Assembly (NCBI GenBank): GCA_026873275.1
Contig: JANTUC010000003.1
Location: 1,798,001 to 1,862,000, forward strand
Length of the DNA: 64,000 nucleotides
Direction of reading: 5' to 3'
Origin: Pseudopithomyces maydicus
Taxonomy: Eukaryota > Ascomycota > Dothideomycetes > Pleosporales > Didymosphaeriaceae
Every line of letters starts with the position of its first letter. Position 1 is the stretch's first letter. Below the pieces are notes generated by a model. It saw only the letters and a list, made by a program, of their open reading frames with translations, had not been told where the DNA came from and made no database searches. Made by a program: the position numbers and the translations under genes. Below, one piece after another: positions 1 through 10,575 of this stretch.

Positions 1-381
1 TTGGAGTGGGACTTTGTTATGAAGTCTCACCATATAAAGGGATGCCGGGATGGAAGAAAGGGTCGTGGGCATACCATGGCGATGATGGAAAATTGTTCTT
101 GAACGGTGATCAGGGAGTGCAATTCGGGGACACGTATGGAGTCGGTGATGTGATTGGATGTGGATCCGACATGGATGAAGATGAACTCTTCTTTACGAAG
201 AACGGAACACGCGTTGGTGAGTTACGATACAATTCTTTGCTATATGAGCCTGACATGAACAGGTCAAGGATGTGCAGGCAAATCGCTTCATGGGAGGCTA
301 TTTGCAGTGGTTGGTTTAGGCTGCAAAAGTTTCCATTTTTCGCTAAATTTTGGCCCTAGTGGACTTCTGTACTCCGTTTGA
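1..381 (+). CDS. SPRY-domain protein, 3' end (5' part outside window)
   Basis: The frame is open from base 3 at the window edge. It carries the core of a SPRY domain: a PGW..GSWAYHGDDG segment, then GDVIGCGSD and ELFFTKNG. I place a 46-bp intron at 217-262 (donor gtgagt, branch ctgac, acceptor cag). Splicing joins TRV|G to a second exon (263-381) that supplies the closing SPRY strands, GRLFAVVGLG and LNFG, and a stop at 379-381. Without splicing the first frame runs into unrelated sequence and stops at 359, so the intron is well supported. SPRY domains are protein-interaction modules; in fungi they occur in RanBPM-like and CTLH-complex proteins, often after LisH or BTB domains. The upstream part is not visible, so the full architecture is unknown. 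The protein ends soon after the domain, which would suit a C-terminal SPRY. Confidence 0.75.
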
Positions 382-654
382 TAGTGGACCGATTCGCAAG
401 CTTACGCTACATCCAAAGACAACCAACAATGTTTGCGTATGATCTTGAGTCATTCAATATACGCGAACTTTTTGTGCGAGGGCAACGCTGCTTCTCTATA
501 GTGGGCGGTTACTGCATTGTTTCTGATTACGATCGATTGGAAGCATCTAATCTAGAGTCAAATTGCATCTTACAAAGCTAGCTCGCTCAAGCGGCAGCCA
601 AGGTGCAGGTAAGCTTACGAATCATTGTAAGCAGCGCAAGGAATAGTACTTCGA

Positions 655-715
655 ATTGCCACCACACACGGGGTGATGGCCGACCCGCACCAGCCAGGAC
701 CTTGCGCTGAAGGCG
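655..715 (+). repeat. Copy A of the GC-rich dispersed repeat
   Basis: A diverged copy of the motif found best at 11649-11710 and 28138-28190: TTGCCACCAC, then GGCCGACCCGCACC and GGACCTTGC, continuing into a GCTGAAGGCGAT tail like the one at 21500. It sits in a stretch (382-1335) with no convincing gene; the short frames there lack introns, conserved motifs or good starts. Confidence 0.55.
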
Positions 716-894
716 ATAATTTTCAGAACCTAGATCAATAGGAATTGCACGGATGGATCGAACGTACAACCGACATCCAGGACAGTCAATGTAACGTACC
801 AAGAGCATCTGACAAAGATGCACGTGACGACTGAAAAGATCGATGAGTTGCGTGTTTGTGGCAGGAAACGTCGGGGAGATAAACCCGTAGTTGT

Positions 895-985
895 TGAATC
901 CATCTGTAGAGGGACTCTGAACTGGTTCAGAGTCGAACCAGTACGCTTAGTAACGCTGCTCATGTGACTGGGTGCAAATACGCGA
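895..985 (+). repeat. Dispersed repeat with a perfect 8-bp hairpin stem
   Basis: About 90 bp here matches 21762-21852. The centre is an inverted repeat, ACTGGTTC (921-928) and GAACCAGT (935-942) around a 6-nt loop, followed by a shared ACGCTTAGTAA and a shared CATGTGACTG-like block. In both places a copy of the GC-rich repeat lies 250-290 bp upstream in the same orientation. This suggests two copies of one larger, eroded element. Confidence 0.55.
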
Positions 986-999
986 CACCCGGGAGAACC

Positions 1000-1033
1000 G
1001 CCAACCCGCTCCTGCTCTGGCCTCGGCACGGTG
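1000..1033 (+). repeat. Copy B (short, diverged) of the GC-rich dispersed repeat
   Basis: CCAACCCGCTCCTGC followed by TGGCCT matches the central part of the copy at 21500-21540. It is short and diverged and rests mainly on that comparison. Confidence 0.35.
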
Positions 1034-1335
1034 TTTTTCTTGAACAAAGATAAAGATCGAGGCTGCATGCTTGCGGAATGGTGCATTGGAACCAAAGGTG
1101 CTTATTGCGAGCTTGATCTGCGCGGGGATCAAAAGGCTAGACGACGGAGCTCCACAGCGGGAACGAGAAGTGGGGCCCTTGCATCTGGCTTCCATGCGTT
1201 GAGCTTGGCTTAGCGTGGGCTGCCTTGGCAGTCGCAAGCGTGTTGCTGAGTCAACCGTGGTGCCCAGCATCTAAACCGCGATCAGTCTTCGCGACAACTA
1301 CTGTGCGACTTCGCAATGTAGCACAGCGGATAGTT

Positions 1336-2564
1336 ATGTCGATGTCCCAAGCTTTCGGTGTACACAGGCAACACACCACACCGCCTTCAAGCTTCGCAGA
1401 GCATCCTTTGATGCCGCCGCCGACCGACGAGAAACCTTTCACTCAGGCCCACCGAGTCGTTGCGCTCTTCAAAGACATTCGAGCCGGAAAGCACACCAAG
1501 CAAGATCCGTGGCGGATATTTCAGCTTGCTTCGGGAGAATACCGCGAAATACAGCGTCAGTTGGACCAAGACGAACCACTGGCACAATACGTTCAGAGCA
1601 AAATACGGTACGCTGGCTCCAGTCTCGGTGTAGCTGCTAGCTAACAGTTTAAACCGGACAGGTATGATTACGACGCGGCTCACAACCGAATTGTAGTTCG
1701 AATGCCTACGGCCATACACGAACTGTTTATCGCTCGTGTCGAGGATGCGATCCACACACAACTCAAGCTCATTAGCGACGAGTCGAGCAGAGCAGCGAAC
1801 TTTGCAAGGAAGATCCATCCGGCTCGCTCTACTGAAATATGTTTCCCAGTTGATGATGCCCCTCGATGGACACAGACAAAACATGAGCCTGACGCCTCTT
1901 TTTGCCACCAAGACGCAAGATATCCTGGCGTCGTTATCGAGGTGGCGTATTCGCAGACGAGAAAGACGCTCGATCGGCTGGCAGAAGATTATCTTTTGGA
2001 TTCTGATACGGGAATACAAGTGGTCATCGGTCTAAACATCGCATATGGAAAGCAGAAGTCGCGGCAGGCAACGCTATCCGTTTGGCGGACTCGTATAGAA
2101 GACAACGAAATAAAAGCGGTGCAAGTAATTACAGATGAAGTATGCTGGATTTGTTCTACGAACGCTCTCTTCCCCGTCGCAACTAACATTGCTTCTAGCC
2201 GTTCCGTAACACGCAAGGGAATCCCACCGATCATCCAGGCCTGCGGCTTCAACTAAGAGATTTTGCTTACGAGGACCTCGCTCTTCGTGAACTGGGAGCT
2301 ACTGATCGGGAATTGGCAATTACTGCTCAACAGCTATGTGAATACCTTGATGCAGCGGAAACTAGAGATGCACAGTTGGAAACGCTTGGAAAGCCTTCTA
2401 TTGCTCCTGGACTCAAGAAGCGAAAGAGATCGGATACCCCTCCAGATCAGATCGCTTCTGGCGATGAGGCAAAGTACGTTGAGCAAGAGAAGAGAGCCAC
2501 AAAACGTATGACGCAACAAGATCCTGATTACGAAGGCTCCTCGAGTATAAGCTTTTCAGAGTAG
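1336..2564 (+). CDS. PD-(D/E)XK (Uma2-like) nuclease-fold protein, three exons
   Basis: Exons 1336-1607, 1662-2139 and 2199-2564 join in phase (371 aa). The introns are 54 and 59 bp with canonical ends and ctaac-type branch sites. The start is the ATG at 1336; the frame is open further up, but only from a TTG. The middle exon carries an EPDASF motif, then YPGVVIEVAYSQ, a helix with LDRLAEDYLLDSD and VVIGLNIAYG. An acidic PD followed by an E in a VIEV strand is the layout of Uma2-type PD-(D/E)XK folds, so the fold assignment is inference from motif order. The third exon is polar and ends in a KKRKRSDTPP segment that could be a nuclear signal. A second, broken copy lies at 56618-57482 and confirms the exon structure. 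The cellular role is unknown. Confidence 0.7.
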
Positions 2565-3503
2565 ATTAACGGTACCCAGTTTTTAGTCTCGAAGTTAATA
2601 CATGCGGCATTTCAGAGTCTTATACTACATTCATATCCTGTTAGCAGTGTGACACTCCAGTCAGTTTCAGCTCCTAGTAGAGTTCTGGTTTCTCGATGCA
2701 ATCTAGTCTAACTACTACTTTGTGCGAGGTACCGCCTGCCTTTGCTATTACCCAGCCTATTAGTGCTACCGAATATATATCACTTTTTTCCTCATCCACG
2801 CCAAAGAATCGTCGCCTCTTCTGCAACCCTATGCTCAGAACGGGTCGGCCGTCTTCCCTGCTCACGGTGGCAAGTTTGCTACATCGACACGCGATGCTAC
2901 GTACCTGTACTTGCCTGCGCCACCGGAGGCAAATGGCCACTATCTTATCTCCGAACCATAATTTACGAGAACATGTCAATTCCAACAACATATGCATAGC
3001 TGATCTGCTTTCCAGATAAGGATTTGTGGTGTAATAGGATGCGAATCAAGCCTGGTTTCCAAAACAGTTTTCGCCGTTTCGAATTATTTTTCCCTTGTAC
3101 TATCAAGATCGATGGAGTGATGGCTCCATCAATTATATGAGCGTAGTGAGGGTTTTAATGAGCTCTGTGTTAGGAGATGTGATTAGTTAATGGAAGCGAG
3201 GAAAATATTTTCTATTGATATTTTGTTCGTGATGATGGGGTTAAGGAGCATATAAGGGGATAGTATAAGAAAGTTAAGGTCTTAAGGGTGCCGGGAGCGC
3301 TTCGCTAAGCGATAGATGCAGTATTTACAGCTTAGTACATCGACAACATTACGCTGAGTAGACATATTCTGTATATAAACTCGGGGTACTGATCGCGCGC
3401 TTCTGATCTACTATGTAGGCAAAAAAAGCCTATCGCCTAGATCAAAGATTCTTGAAACGGTCGACCTGGATCTAACCCTCCGCCGCGAAAACCAACCCAA
3501 GCC
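2565..3503. other. No gene seen; contains one long dispersed repeat
   Basis: AT-rich sequence with many stops. The only recognisable content is the repeat at 2740-2995, listed separately. Confidence 0.5.
2740..2995 (-). repeat. ~250-bp dispersed repeat carrying the GC-rich motif (copy C)
   Basis: On the minus strand this matches 11535-11790 over roughly 250 bp. Shared blocks include a CACTTTTTTC run, the GCAGGGAAG/GGCCGA motif, TTGCCACC, and a stretch encoding the same peptide fragment in both (ACCTGTACTTGCC, then GCAAATGGCCACTAT). The two copies lie in opposite orientations on the chromosome. No reverse transcriptase or transposase is visible in either, so a non-autonomous element or a fragment of one is most likely. 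Confidence 0.6.
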
Positions 3504-4517
3504 CTAATATAGAAGGTGATAGCTGTTATACGGGCTAGCATCAGTTGGGTCTTCTGTACCGCCGCTAGTATAGTAAAGGCAATATCCTTGATCTAAAATC
3601 CTAAATCTTGTACATTCGGGGTCTTTCGCACAGGCAGCCCCACATGTCTGGACATTTACCGTAGGCATATCGACCTGGCGACTAGACGTCCAAGGGTTTG
3701 CTACAAATTTTAGTTGTTTATTTTAGTGATTACGGATTCGATGTGCATACCCTTGCGATAGAAGTATTTAAAAATTTTTCCGTCGACTGTAAAGATGCAC
3801 TTGTTATCTGTCCATTCTAATTCCTGATTAGCTTTTTGCGAGCAGTTCTTGTTTGGATAGAGTTAAAGGCTTACTGCTCCATCTGTCACTCTCAGTAAAA
3901 CCTTCCGGGCATGGCTTTGCTCCTGGACCAATTTTCGGTGCGGCGTGCTCCAGCCAGTTTTGCAACTGCTTCTTTTCACCCTGTAGTCTCGTAATGTCGG
4001 TCTCTTTCCAGCTAAGGAGCTTTTCACAATTACCCTTTTCATTCCCTAACGTCGTAATGATTGTCTGTTTTGTTGTGAGATCGGCTTGCATGCTCATGAT
4101 CGTGTCCTCTTTAGCTGCAACATTACGCTTGCATTCCTCATCTATGGCGCTGCAGTCGGGTACTGGTACCGGGCTGGAAGTTTTTTTGATATAGATCGCA
4201 ACACCTCCGAGTCTCGCAGCAGAGTCTTTACCAGTCTTGTATTGGTAGCATGCGTTGTTCTGCCAGCCGCAACGACCTTCGGACGACCACCGAGCGCATT
4301 GCAGAGCGCACGCCTTTGGTGTTTCAGCGAAAGAGGATTCACCGGTCCAGTCATCCGTGTAGAACGCATGGCCGCACTGGTATGTCGCCGTGACACCAGG
4401 CTCAAGCTCGTCTGGCTGGGATGGCGGCGAACTGCATAGCGTGTCGTACGGTGTTTCGGCCTGCAGGCGCGCAAACAACAGAGCCAGGCCTAGAAGCGGC
4501 TTGATGATGGCCGGCAT
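3504..4517 (-). CDS. Secreted PAN/Apple-like protein with coiled coil (left paralogue)
   Basis: Exons on the minus strand are 4517-3875, 3816-3751 and 3700-3504, in phase, 301 aa. The introns are 58 and 50 bp. Residues 1-20 are a typical signal peptide (MPAIIKPLLGLALLFARLQA). Residues 21-120 form a Cys-rich module resembling PAN/Apple domains, with C..C spacing through FYTDDW, CALQCARW and CGWQNNACY. A charged heptad region follows (about 125-190, with TDITRLQGEK). The last two exons give a second PAN-like module with CGAACAKDPECTRF and a C-terminal YNSYHLLY. The right paralogue (9156-10119) has exons 2 and 3 of identical length (66 and 197 bp), which confirms the model. PAN domains bind proteins or carbohydrates; a cell-surface or matrix role is inference. 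It is oriented tail-out in an inverted duplication around the collagen-like gene. Confidence 0.8.
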
Positions 4518-4615
4518 GGTAAGAAGAGGCTGATAAAGCAGATCAGAGACGAGATTTTAGTACGCAGAAGAAGAAGATAAGACTTTTGTTCGGCTTCATT
4601 CGAATACACATGTGG

Positions 4616-4624
4616 AGTATATAT
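4616..4624 (-). promoter_or_regulatory. TATA-like element upstream of left PAN gene
   Basis: A TATATA stretch about 100 bp before the ATG at 4517. The right paralogue has a comparable TATATAT about 90 bp before its ATG. Conservation of type and distance supports a core-promoter role. Confidence 0.4.
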
Positions 4625-4729
4625 GAGGCCTGCTACGCGCACGGGCCTAACGATTGACCTGCGATACACATTCGTTCTCTTAGTATGTTGAGATACCTTG
4701 CGCAGCTATCAGGTTTAAGATTTAGAACG

Positions 4730-4905
4730 GTTACGTCTAGAAGCTAAGCGAGGAGGCAGATGACACAAGGAAAGATGCCTTGGACCAGAAGAAGCGCCTC
4801 ACGAGATGGGAAAGCCGCTCAGGGTAATGCAGTGATCTACACTGGCCTTCTGCAATCCATCGGATGTGGGGGATCCGAGCCGCAGGACATTGTACCACCG
4901 CAAGT
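4730..4905 (-). repeat. Inverted-duplication arm, 5' flank of left PAN gene
   Basis: The reverse complement matches 8770-8985: TTCTAGACGTAACCGTTC, GTGAGGCGCTTC, TGGTCCAAG and TGCAGAAGGC blocks in the same order. Together with the coding homology, the duplication arms run about 3504-4905 and 8770-10119 in opposite orientation. Confidence 0.7.
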
Positions 4906-4916
4906 GAAACGGTGAG

Positions 4917-4934
4917 CCCCCCCCCCCCCCCCCC
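4917..4934 (+). repeat. Poly-C tract (18 C)
   Basis: An uninterrupted run of 18 C at the inner edge of the left duplication arm. Its length is likely to be unreliable in any assembly. Confidence 0.9.
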
Positions 4935-5501
4935 GCCCCAATTCCTTAGCCGTGCGCGATAAAAGCTTTGATTGAAGTTTGGAGTTTGTAGAGCTGCATA
5001 AATAATTTTATTATCTGTAAGAACGACAAGAGGCGTAGACATGCATGTGAGTGGAATATCTCATGAATTTCGGATGTTTTTGAGACCCCTTTGGCGGTTT
5101 TATCAAGGCTGAAATCCCATTAGACTCGAATGGTGCCTTGAGCGTTGCAAGCTTTCTTGGTGTGAAGATGTTAAGATCTCCAATTTAGTTTAGGCTATGA
5201 ATTGAACGCGTGAAATCAACAGGCTTTAGCATGAGCGCGCTACAAGATTAAAGAGAAGAAGTGTGCTAGTCTAAAATTATCCTCAACAGCGATACATCCA
5301 AAGCAAATGGATCTAGACTTAGATGTCATCGTAAAAGCACAAAATACAAAAGCTCCGAAGGAACGAACAATATATTAATCAGTAGCTAGACTACATTGTA
5401 ACATTTCTTACGCACGGATTGTCCAGAAGGGACGAGACAGAATGAACAGCTCACCCTAGAAATTGAGGCTTGTTAAACCGGAAACCCCAGCCCAACCTAC
5501 A
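4935..5501. other. No gene seen
   Basis: AT-leaning intergenic sequence between the left duplication arm and the 3' end of the collagen-like gene. No conserved frame or repeat was recognised. Confidence 0.5.
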
Positions 5502-7950
5502 TCAAAGTGTCCAAATAATATGTCCATTCCGGAAGATGCTGGCCCAACCTGCATCGAACTTTCTAGGCGATTTGTCCGCTCCATTCTTCTTCGTGTAGCA
5601 CTGCAGTTTTCCATCGGAAGACCGAGGTTCTACCGCCCAATTGGCATCAGTGCAATTGGGATCGTTTGTGCAAGCCTCCACACACTCTTTCGGCGCATCA
5701 ACCCATATGTCCAAGATTACAGGGCCATTGCTATCTGTGAGTGGCGATTATGATTAGCGTATTGCCTATTAGTCTAAGGGCCATCACTTACACCCGTAGC
5801 AGAATGCTTTCCATACTGTATCCACTTGAATAAAGGTCGACTCATTGACAATTCCGCCTGCGAAAACGGTTAGCTAGACAAGAAAGTAGAAACAGGAGAA
5901 AGGTAAGACGAAGTGGGAGAGGCTGGGACAGCGGCGCTGTAACTCACATTTTGAGTTCACATACTGAGGTCGACAATGATTGTCACAAGGACCGTCAGGG
6001 CCTTCGGGACCACCAGGACCTTCTGGACCACCAGGACCACCAGGACCATCGGGACCTTCTGAACCACCAGGACCACCAGGACCACCAGGACCATCGGGAA
6101 CTTCTGGACCATCGGGACCTTCAGGACCATCAGGAACATCGGGACCTTCGGGACCACCAGGACCTTCTGGACCACCAGGACCACCAGGACCACCAGGACC
6201 ATCGGGACCTTCGGGACCACCAGGACCTTCTGGACCACCAGGACCACCAGGACCTTCTGGACCACCAGGACCACCAGGACCACCAGGACCATCGGGACCT
6301 TCGGGACCACCAGGACCATCGGGACCTTCTGGACCATCGGGACCATCGGGACCACCAGGACCATCGGGAACTTCTGGACCATCGGGACCTTCAGGACCAT
6401 CAGGAACATCGGGACCTTCTGAACCACCAGGACCACCAGGACCACCAGGACCATCGGGAACTTCTGGACCATCGGGACCACCAGGACCACCAGGACCATC
6501 GGGAACTTCTGGACCATCGGGACCTTCAGGACCATCAGGAACATCGGGACCTTCTGAACCACCAGGACCACCAGGACCACCAGGACCATCGGGAACTTCT
6601 GGACCATCGGGACCTTCAGGACCATCAGGAACATCGGGACCTTCAGGACCACCAGGACCTTCTGGACCACCAGGACCACCAGGACCACCAGGACCATCGG
6701 GACCTTCGGGACCACCAGGACCTTCTGGACCACCAGGACCACCAGGACCTTCTGGACCACCAGGACCACCAGGACCACCAGGACCACCAGGACCATCGGG
6801 AACTTCTGGACCATCGGGACCTTCAGGACCATCAGGAACATCGGGACCTTCAGGACCACCAGGACCTTCTGGACCACCAGGACCACCAGGACCTTCTGGG
6901 CCACCAGGACCTTCTGGACCTTCAGGACCACCAGGACCATCGGGACCTTCAGGACCGCAGCCACACGCTCCTACGCACCCTAGCGAAAATGCACTCTGGA
7001 ATCCTGCAGCGTCAAGACTAGGAGTACCATGATGAGAGCTGTAATAGCATTTCCTACTATGAGAGTGGTAGTCGACGCTGTGGCAAGGTATATACTTTGA
7101 ACAAGCATCCATGCAGTCTTTGAAGGTCGGCTGTTCATCTTCGTAGACAACTGAAGTTCCGTGCCGTTTCGCACAATCGATATGAAATAACTACAAACAT
7201 CGGTTAGAATATGGAATTCAGTGAGAACAACCTTGGCGTGGCTCACCTCGCCGCTTTCGGACTTGTAATGGTGATCGTCGCCCAGAGGGCAATGGGTCGG
7301 ACCATCAGCAATCGGACATTTGACATTTGGGCAGGCAACAGTAAGCGTGTCTGGGGAGTTTATTGCTGGTGGTGCGGTGATGTATGCGTAGTCGTGTCTA
7401 TCATCAACGCACGCTATGGTAGAGAAGTTACCTGTGCTATACAGCACGCATGTTCCACGAGCCTCATTTGCGACTGCTCTAGCTGTGAATTGGAAGCTAG
7501 CAGGAAATTTAGTAGTGTTGCATTTACATGCCTAAATTATTAGGTAGACCTACCTGTGACAGCTACTCGTGGTACTGCACTTATCTGCACAATCCTGAAA
7601 GGTTGGTACGACAGATTGAGTGTTCGGAATTTGTTTACTGTTCAAGCCATGGGTACAACACAAAAGAGTCCAGTGAGCCCCATCCTCTGTGCTGAAGATA
7701 TCGCCATTTCCTAGCAGACGCTTGTGTTAGAGATCCATTTAAAATGTTAAGTAAAGAATTTACCATCAGGGCAGCTAGGCTGCTCTGTGACACGAAGATC
7801 ACTTTTTAGTTGAGACAAGCGACTAGATGGGCAGGAGCGTTGGTTATTGATACTCTGCTGTGTGTCTTGAGCGTCCGCGACGAGGGATAAAGCCAAGAGG
7901 GTCACTATGCTAAGACGCAACTGCCCTAACAAGCTATCTCGACACACCAT
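5502..7950 (-). CDS. Secreted multi-PAN/Apple protein with long collagen-like segment, six exons
   Basis: Minus-strand exons 7950-7764, 7710-7554, 7478-7247, 7190-5948, 5857-5792 and 5734-5502 join in phase (705 aa). Introns are 53-90 bp with standard ends. Residues 1-30 are a signal peptide (LSIVTLLALSLVADAQ). Cys-rich PAN-like modules follow: one ending in CADKC, CHRAV, CVLYSTG; a second with CMDACSKYIPCHS and CYYSS. About 107 Gly-Pro-X triplets come next, with X mostly E, D or G and a few V-P-D interruptions, then a third PAN-like module with CVEACTNDPNC and CYTKKNG. Collagen-like runs flanked by Cys-rich modules suit a rod between binding heads, perhaps for cell wall, spore coat or adhesion; that is inference. 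The neighbours on both sides are simpler PAN proteins, so this looks like the elaborated member of a local family. Assembly of the repeat (5998-6957) may have the wrong copy number. Confidence 0.8.
5998..6957 (-). repeat. Minisatellite encoding Gly-Pro-X triplets
   Basis: 9-bp units of the type GGNCCNNNN, with longer nested units: a block encoding G-S-E-G-P-D-V-P-D-G-P-E recurs several times. The base composition keeps several frames open on both strands. One plus-strand frame (5980-7032) would itself spell a Gly-Pro-Ser/Pro collagen-like chain, but without signal peptide or domains. Confidence 0.85.
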
Positions 7951-8764
7951 ATTTGCTCTCAAGAGGAAAGAATGACGGAAAAGCACACTAGCTAAATAGT
8001 GAGTTTGAACGTCCTTGTATTTGTTCTAAAGAGCGTACGTATGACAAGAGTACATCTGGAATCACTGCTTAAACCTAATTGCACGTAGCCAAACCTTCTG
8101 TAGCCTGAAGGCTCAACGGCAATAATCCGTCGAAACTTTACAGCGAAATCAGGCAACGCATCCCTTACCGAGGGTATCCGAAGATCCCATCTAATAACAT
8201 CCTGTCTTGGTCTTTACATTAACTGTGTCATATGTAGTAGGTAAACTATGAACCACTAGTCCAATGTCCACTTGAAGGACCATTTTGGTTTGCTCAGCCA
8301 GACTGTTGTTTTACAGGTCAGATGCATATCTATGGCGTAAAGGCCTCTGAAGCTGTGCCTAGGGTGAAGAAGAAAATCATAATGCGGGGTGAGTTTTTTC
8401 CGAGGCTTGCTTTTCAAGTTCTTATGGAAATACAGATTTCCCTTGAATGGTCTATTAAATTGATGCACAGCACACACGTTCTCTTATCGTTCCTGTAGAA
8501 TATTGTAATATCTGTGCAGCTCTATAAACTCTAATTGCAGATTGCAGAGCGCTCCTTTATCCGATATTGGTAGATTCTATAACGTCCGTGCTTTTCTGAA
8601 GGCTGCAATAAAAGATTTCAATAGCTTATCACCATCTTCACTCTCTGCTAAGCAACACTCTTGTATTAGCCATAGTTATAAGTCTTTGATAGTACTATTT
8701 CGCGTTATTTTCAATGACTTCATCGGTGATTGCGGCAAAGAAACGAGCGAGCTTACCGGTCCAT
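7951..8764. other. No gene seen
   Basis: Shared upstream region of the collagen-like gene and inner edge of the right duplication arm. Only short frames without motifs were seen. Confidence 0.5.
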
Positions 8765-8985
8765 ATACAGTTCTACAACATCCTGCAGCTCAGATCCCCC
8801 CAAATCCGATGAGCTGCAGAAGGCTAGCCTAGATCACTAAATCTTGCTCAATCACTCAACGATTATAAGCACAGGTAGAAGCGGTTTTACCACCTAGTGA
8901 GGCGCTTCCTCTGGTCCAAGATATCTTTCCTTGCGTCATCTGTCCCCTCGCTGAGCTTCTAGACGTAACCGTTCCAAACTTTAAA
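8765..8985 (+). repeat. Inverted-duplication arm, 5' flank of right PAN gene
   Basis: Counterpart of 4730-4905 in opposite orientation. Similarity continues into the coding region after 9156. Confidence 0.7.
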
Positions 8986-9061
8986 ACTGATGGCTGCAAG
9001 GGTACCGAGACTCTTGGTCGGTCATTAGATCCCCGCGCATAGCAGGTCATATTTATCTAAC

Positions 9062-9069
9062 ATATATAT
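9062..9069 (+). promoter_or_regulatory. TATA-like element upstream of right PAN gene
   Basis: TATATAT about 90 bp before the ATG at 9156, matching the placement at the left paralogue. Confidence 0.4.
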
Positions 9070-9155
9070 CCAAAGCAAAATCTACAGCAGCTTCTTACAC
9101 TTCTTCGACAAACTCCCAGATCAGATTTAATTCGCTTAATCATCTTCCCTCTACT

Positions 9156-10119
9156 ATGCCGGCCATCATCAAGCCGCTTCTAGGCCTGGCTCTATTGTTT
9201 GGGCGCCTCCAGGCCGAAACACCGTACGACACGCTATGCAGTTCGCCGCCCTCCCAGCCAGACGAGCTTGAGCCTGGTATCGCGGCGACATACCAGTGCG
9301 GCCATGCGTTCTACACGGATGACTGGACCGGCGAATCCTCTTTTGCTGGAACACCAAAGGCGTGCGCTCTGCAATGTGCTCAGTGGTCGTCTGAAGGTCG
9401 TTGCGGCTGGCAAAACAACGCATGCTACCGATACAAGGCTGGTAAAGATTCTGCTGCGAGACTCGGAGGCGTTGCGATCTATATCAAAAGAACTGCCAGC
9501 CCAGTACCCGACTGCAGCTCCATAGATGAGGAGTGCAAGCGCAATATCGCCATCCAAAACGATACAATCACAATGTTACAGCATGAAAAAGGGGACTGTG
9601 AAGACCTCCTCGGCAAGAAACGAACCGATATCACAAGGTTACAGGGTGAAAATCAGCAATTGCAAGGCTTTGTGGACTATGTGACAAAGGGGATCAGTAG
9701 TTCAGGATCGGAACTATGCCCGGAAGGGATGCCTAAAGATCATTGGAGTAAGTTTCCAATCTGATTTTAAGCGAGAAATCCCCCCAGGTAATTGACTAGG
9801 ATCTAGCTGCGGCAAATGACGGGTGCATCTTTATAGTCAGAGGACAGTTTTTCAAATTCTTCCATCAAAAATGTATGTGGATTGAATCCTCAATAAAAGA
9901 GACAGTTGACTAATGTACACAGCGGATCACAATACATACGATTTGCCTGTAATTCTCGATTCATCTGTTCCCGCATGCGCTTCTGCCTGCGTTGAAGACA
10001 CCTTGCACAAGTGTAAAACGTTCCGGGTTGGCGATGACTTGACCTGTTACCGCAGTACCATAATTTCTGAATTCCCAACCACTGTAATCAAATGGAATAC
10101 CTATTACCGTTTGACGTGA
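9156..10119 (+). CDS. Secreted PAN/Apple-like protein with coiled coil (right paralogue)
   Basis: Exons 9156-9747, 9807-9872 and 9923-10119 join in phase (284 aa); introns are 59 and 50 bp. The first 20 residues differ from the left copy at a single position. The N-terminal Cys-rich module is about 90% identical, while the central coiled coil (TDITRLQGENQQLQ) is shorter and more diverged. The last exon encodes CASACVEDTLHKCKTF and CYRSTI, the second PAN-like module, and ends NTYYRLT. The acceptor at 9806 (atctag) was chosen because it alone keeps the frame and gives a 66-bp exon equal to that of the left copy. Conservation is concentrated in the signal peptide and first module, suggesting that the C-terminal half evolves faster or under different selection. 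Secretion is well supported; the ligand is unknown. Confidence 0.8.
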
Positions 10120-10272
10120 GAGCTGAATACATTGCTGGGGTTTCATAGTTTGGAAAATAAAATTCTACTTTGTTACATCAATACCCTCTAATGGTCACTT
10201 GTATTTCACAAGCGAGCGTGTCTGCCTATGCTATGCATATGACAGACTTTCCTGAACTGAAGGAGGCCCAAA

Positions 10273-10575
10273 ATGTCGTTGCTGGACCAGACAAGGCATT
10301 GTGAGCAGTCGCTGGGGCGATTCAGAGCCGCAGAGCTCGTGCATAGAAAGATACTCGAACAGAGGAAGGAGACTTTCGGAAAGAAACACAGCAACACGCT
10401 AGCTAGCATGAACGAGGTGGGAGTGACACTGAGCGATCGAAAGGAGTACGTAGAAGTGGAGGAGGGGCATCGGTCAACGCTGCACTTAGCGAGGAAGTGC
10501 CGGGAAAGAAGTCCGCAAAGCTGGCGCTATCTATCAGGAGACGCTGGGTCCTGACCATCACGAACCAACAACAAA
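10273..10575 (+). pseudogene. TPR (kinesin light chain type) fragment
   Basis: ATG at 10273, then segments of the 42-residue TPR type: FRAAELVHRKILEQRKETFG, KHSNTLASMNEVG, and in a shifted frame near the end TLGPDHHEP. A single unit pair with at least one frameshift, not an array. It runs directly into the decayed third PAN copy, so the join is a rearrangement. Related to the arrays at 18.6-21.4 kb but not a recent copy of them. Confidence 0.55.

Noticed and set aside
378..581. 67-codon frame after the SPRY gene
   Set aside because: Overlaps the stop of the SPRY gene, starts with a non-ATG codon and has no conserved features.
5998..6957. CRISPR-like array
   Set aside because: Units are contiguous coding triplets with no unique spacers, in a eukaryotic gene.
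5957..6964. Minus-strand 335-codon Val/Leu/Pro frame
   Set aside because: It is a shifted reading of the same minisatellite and lies inside the true coding exon.
5951..7032. Long plus-strand open frames across the collagen-like region
   Set aside because: They arise from the repeat composition; they have no signal peptide, flanking domains or introns, while the minus strand joins six exons in phase with conserved modules.
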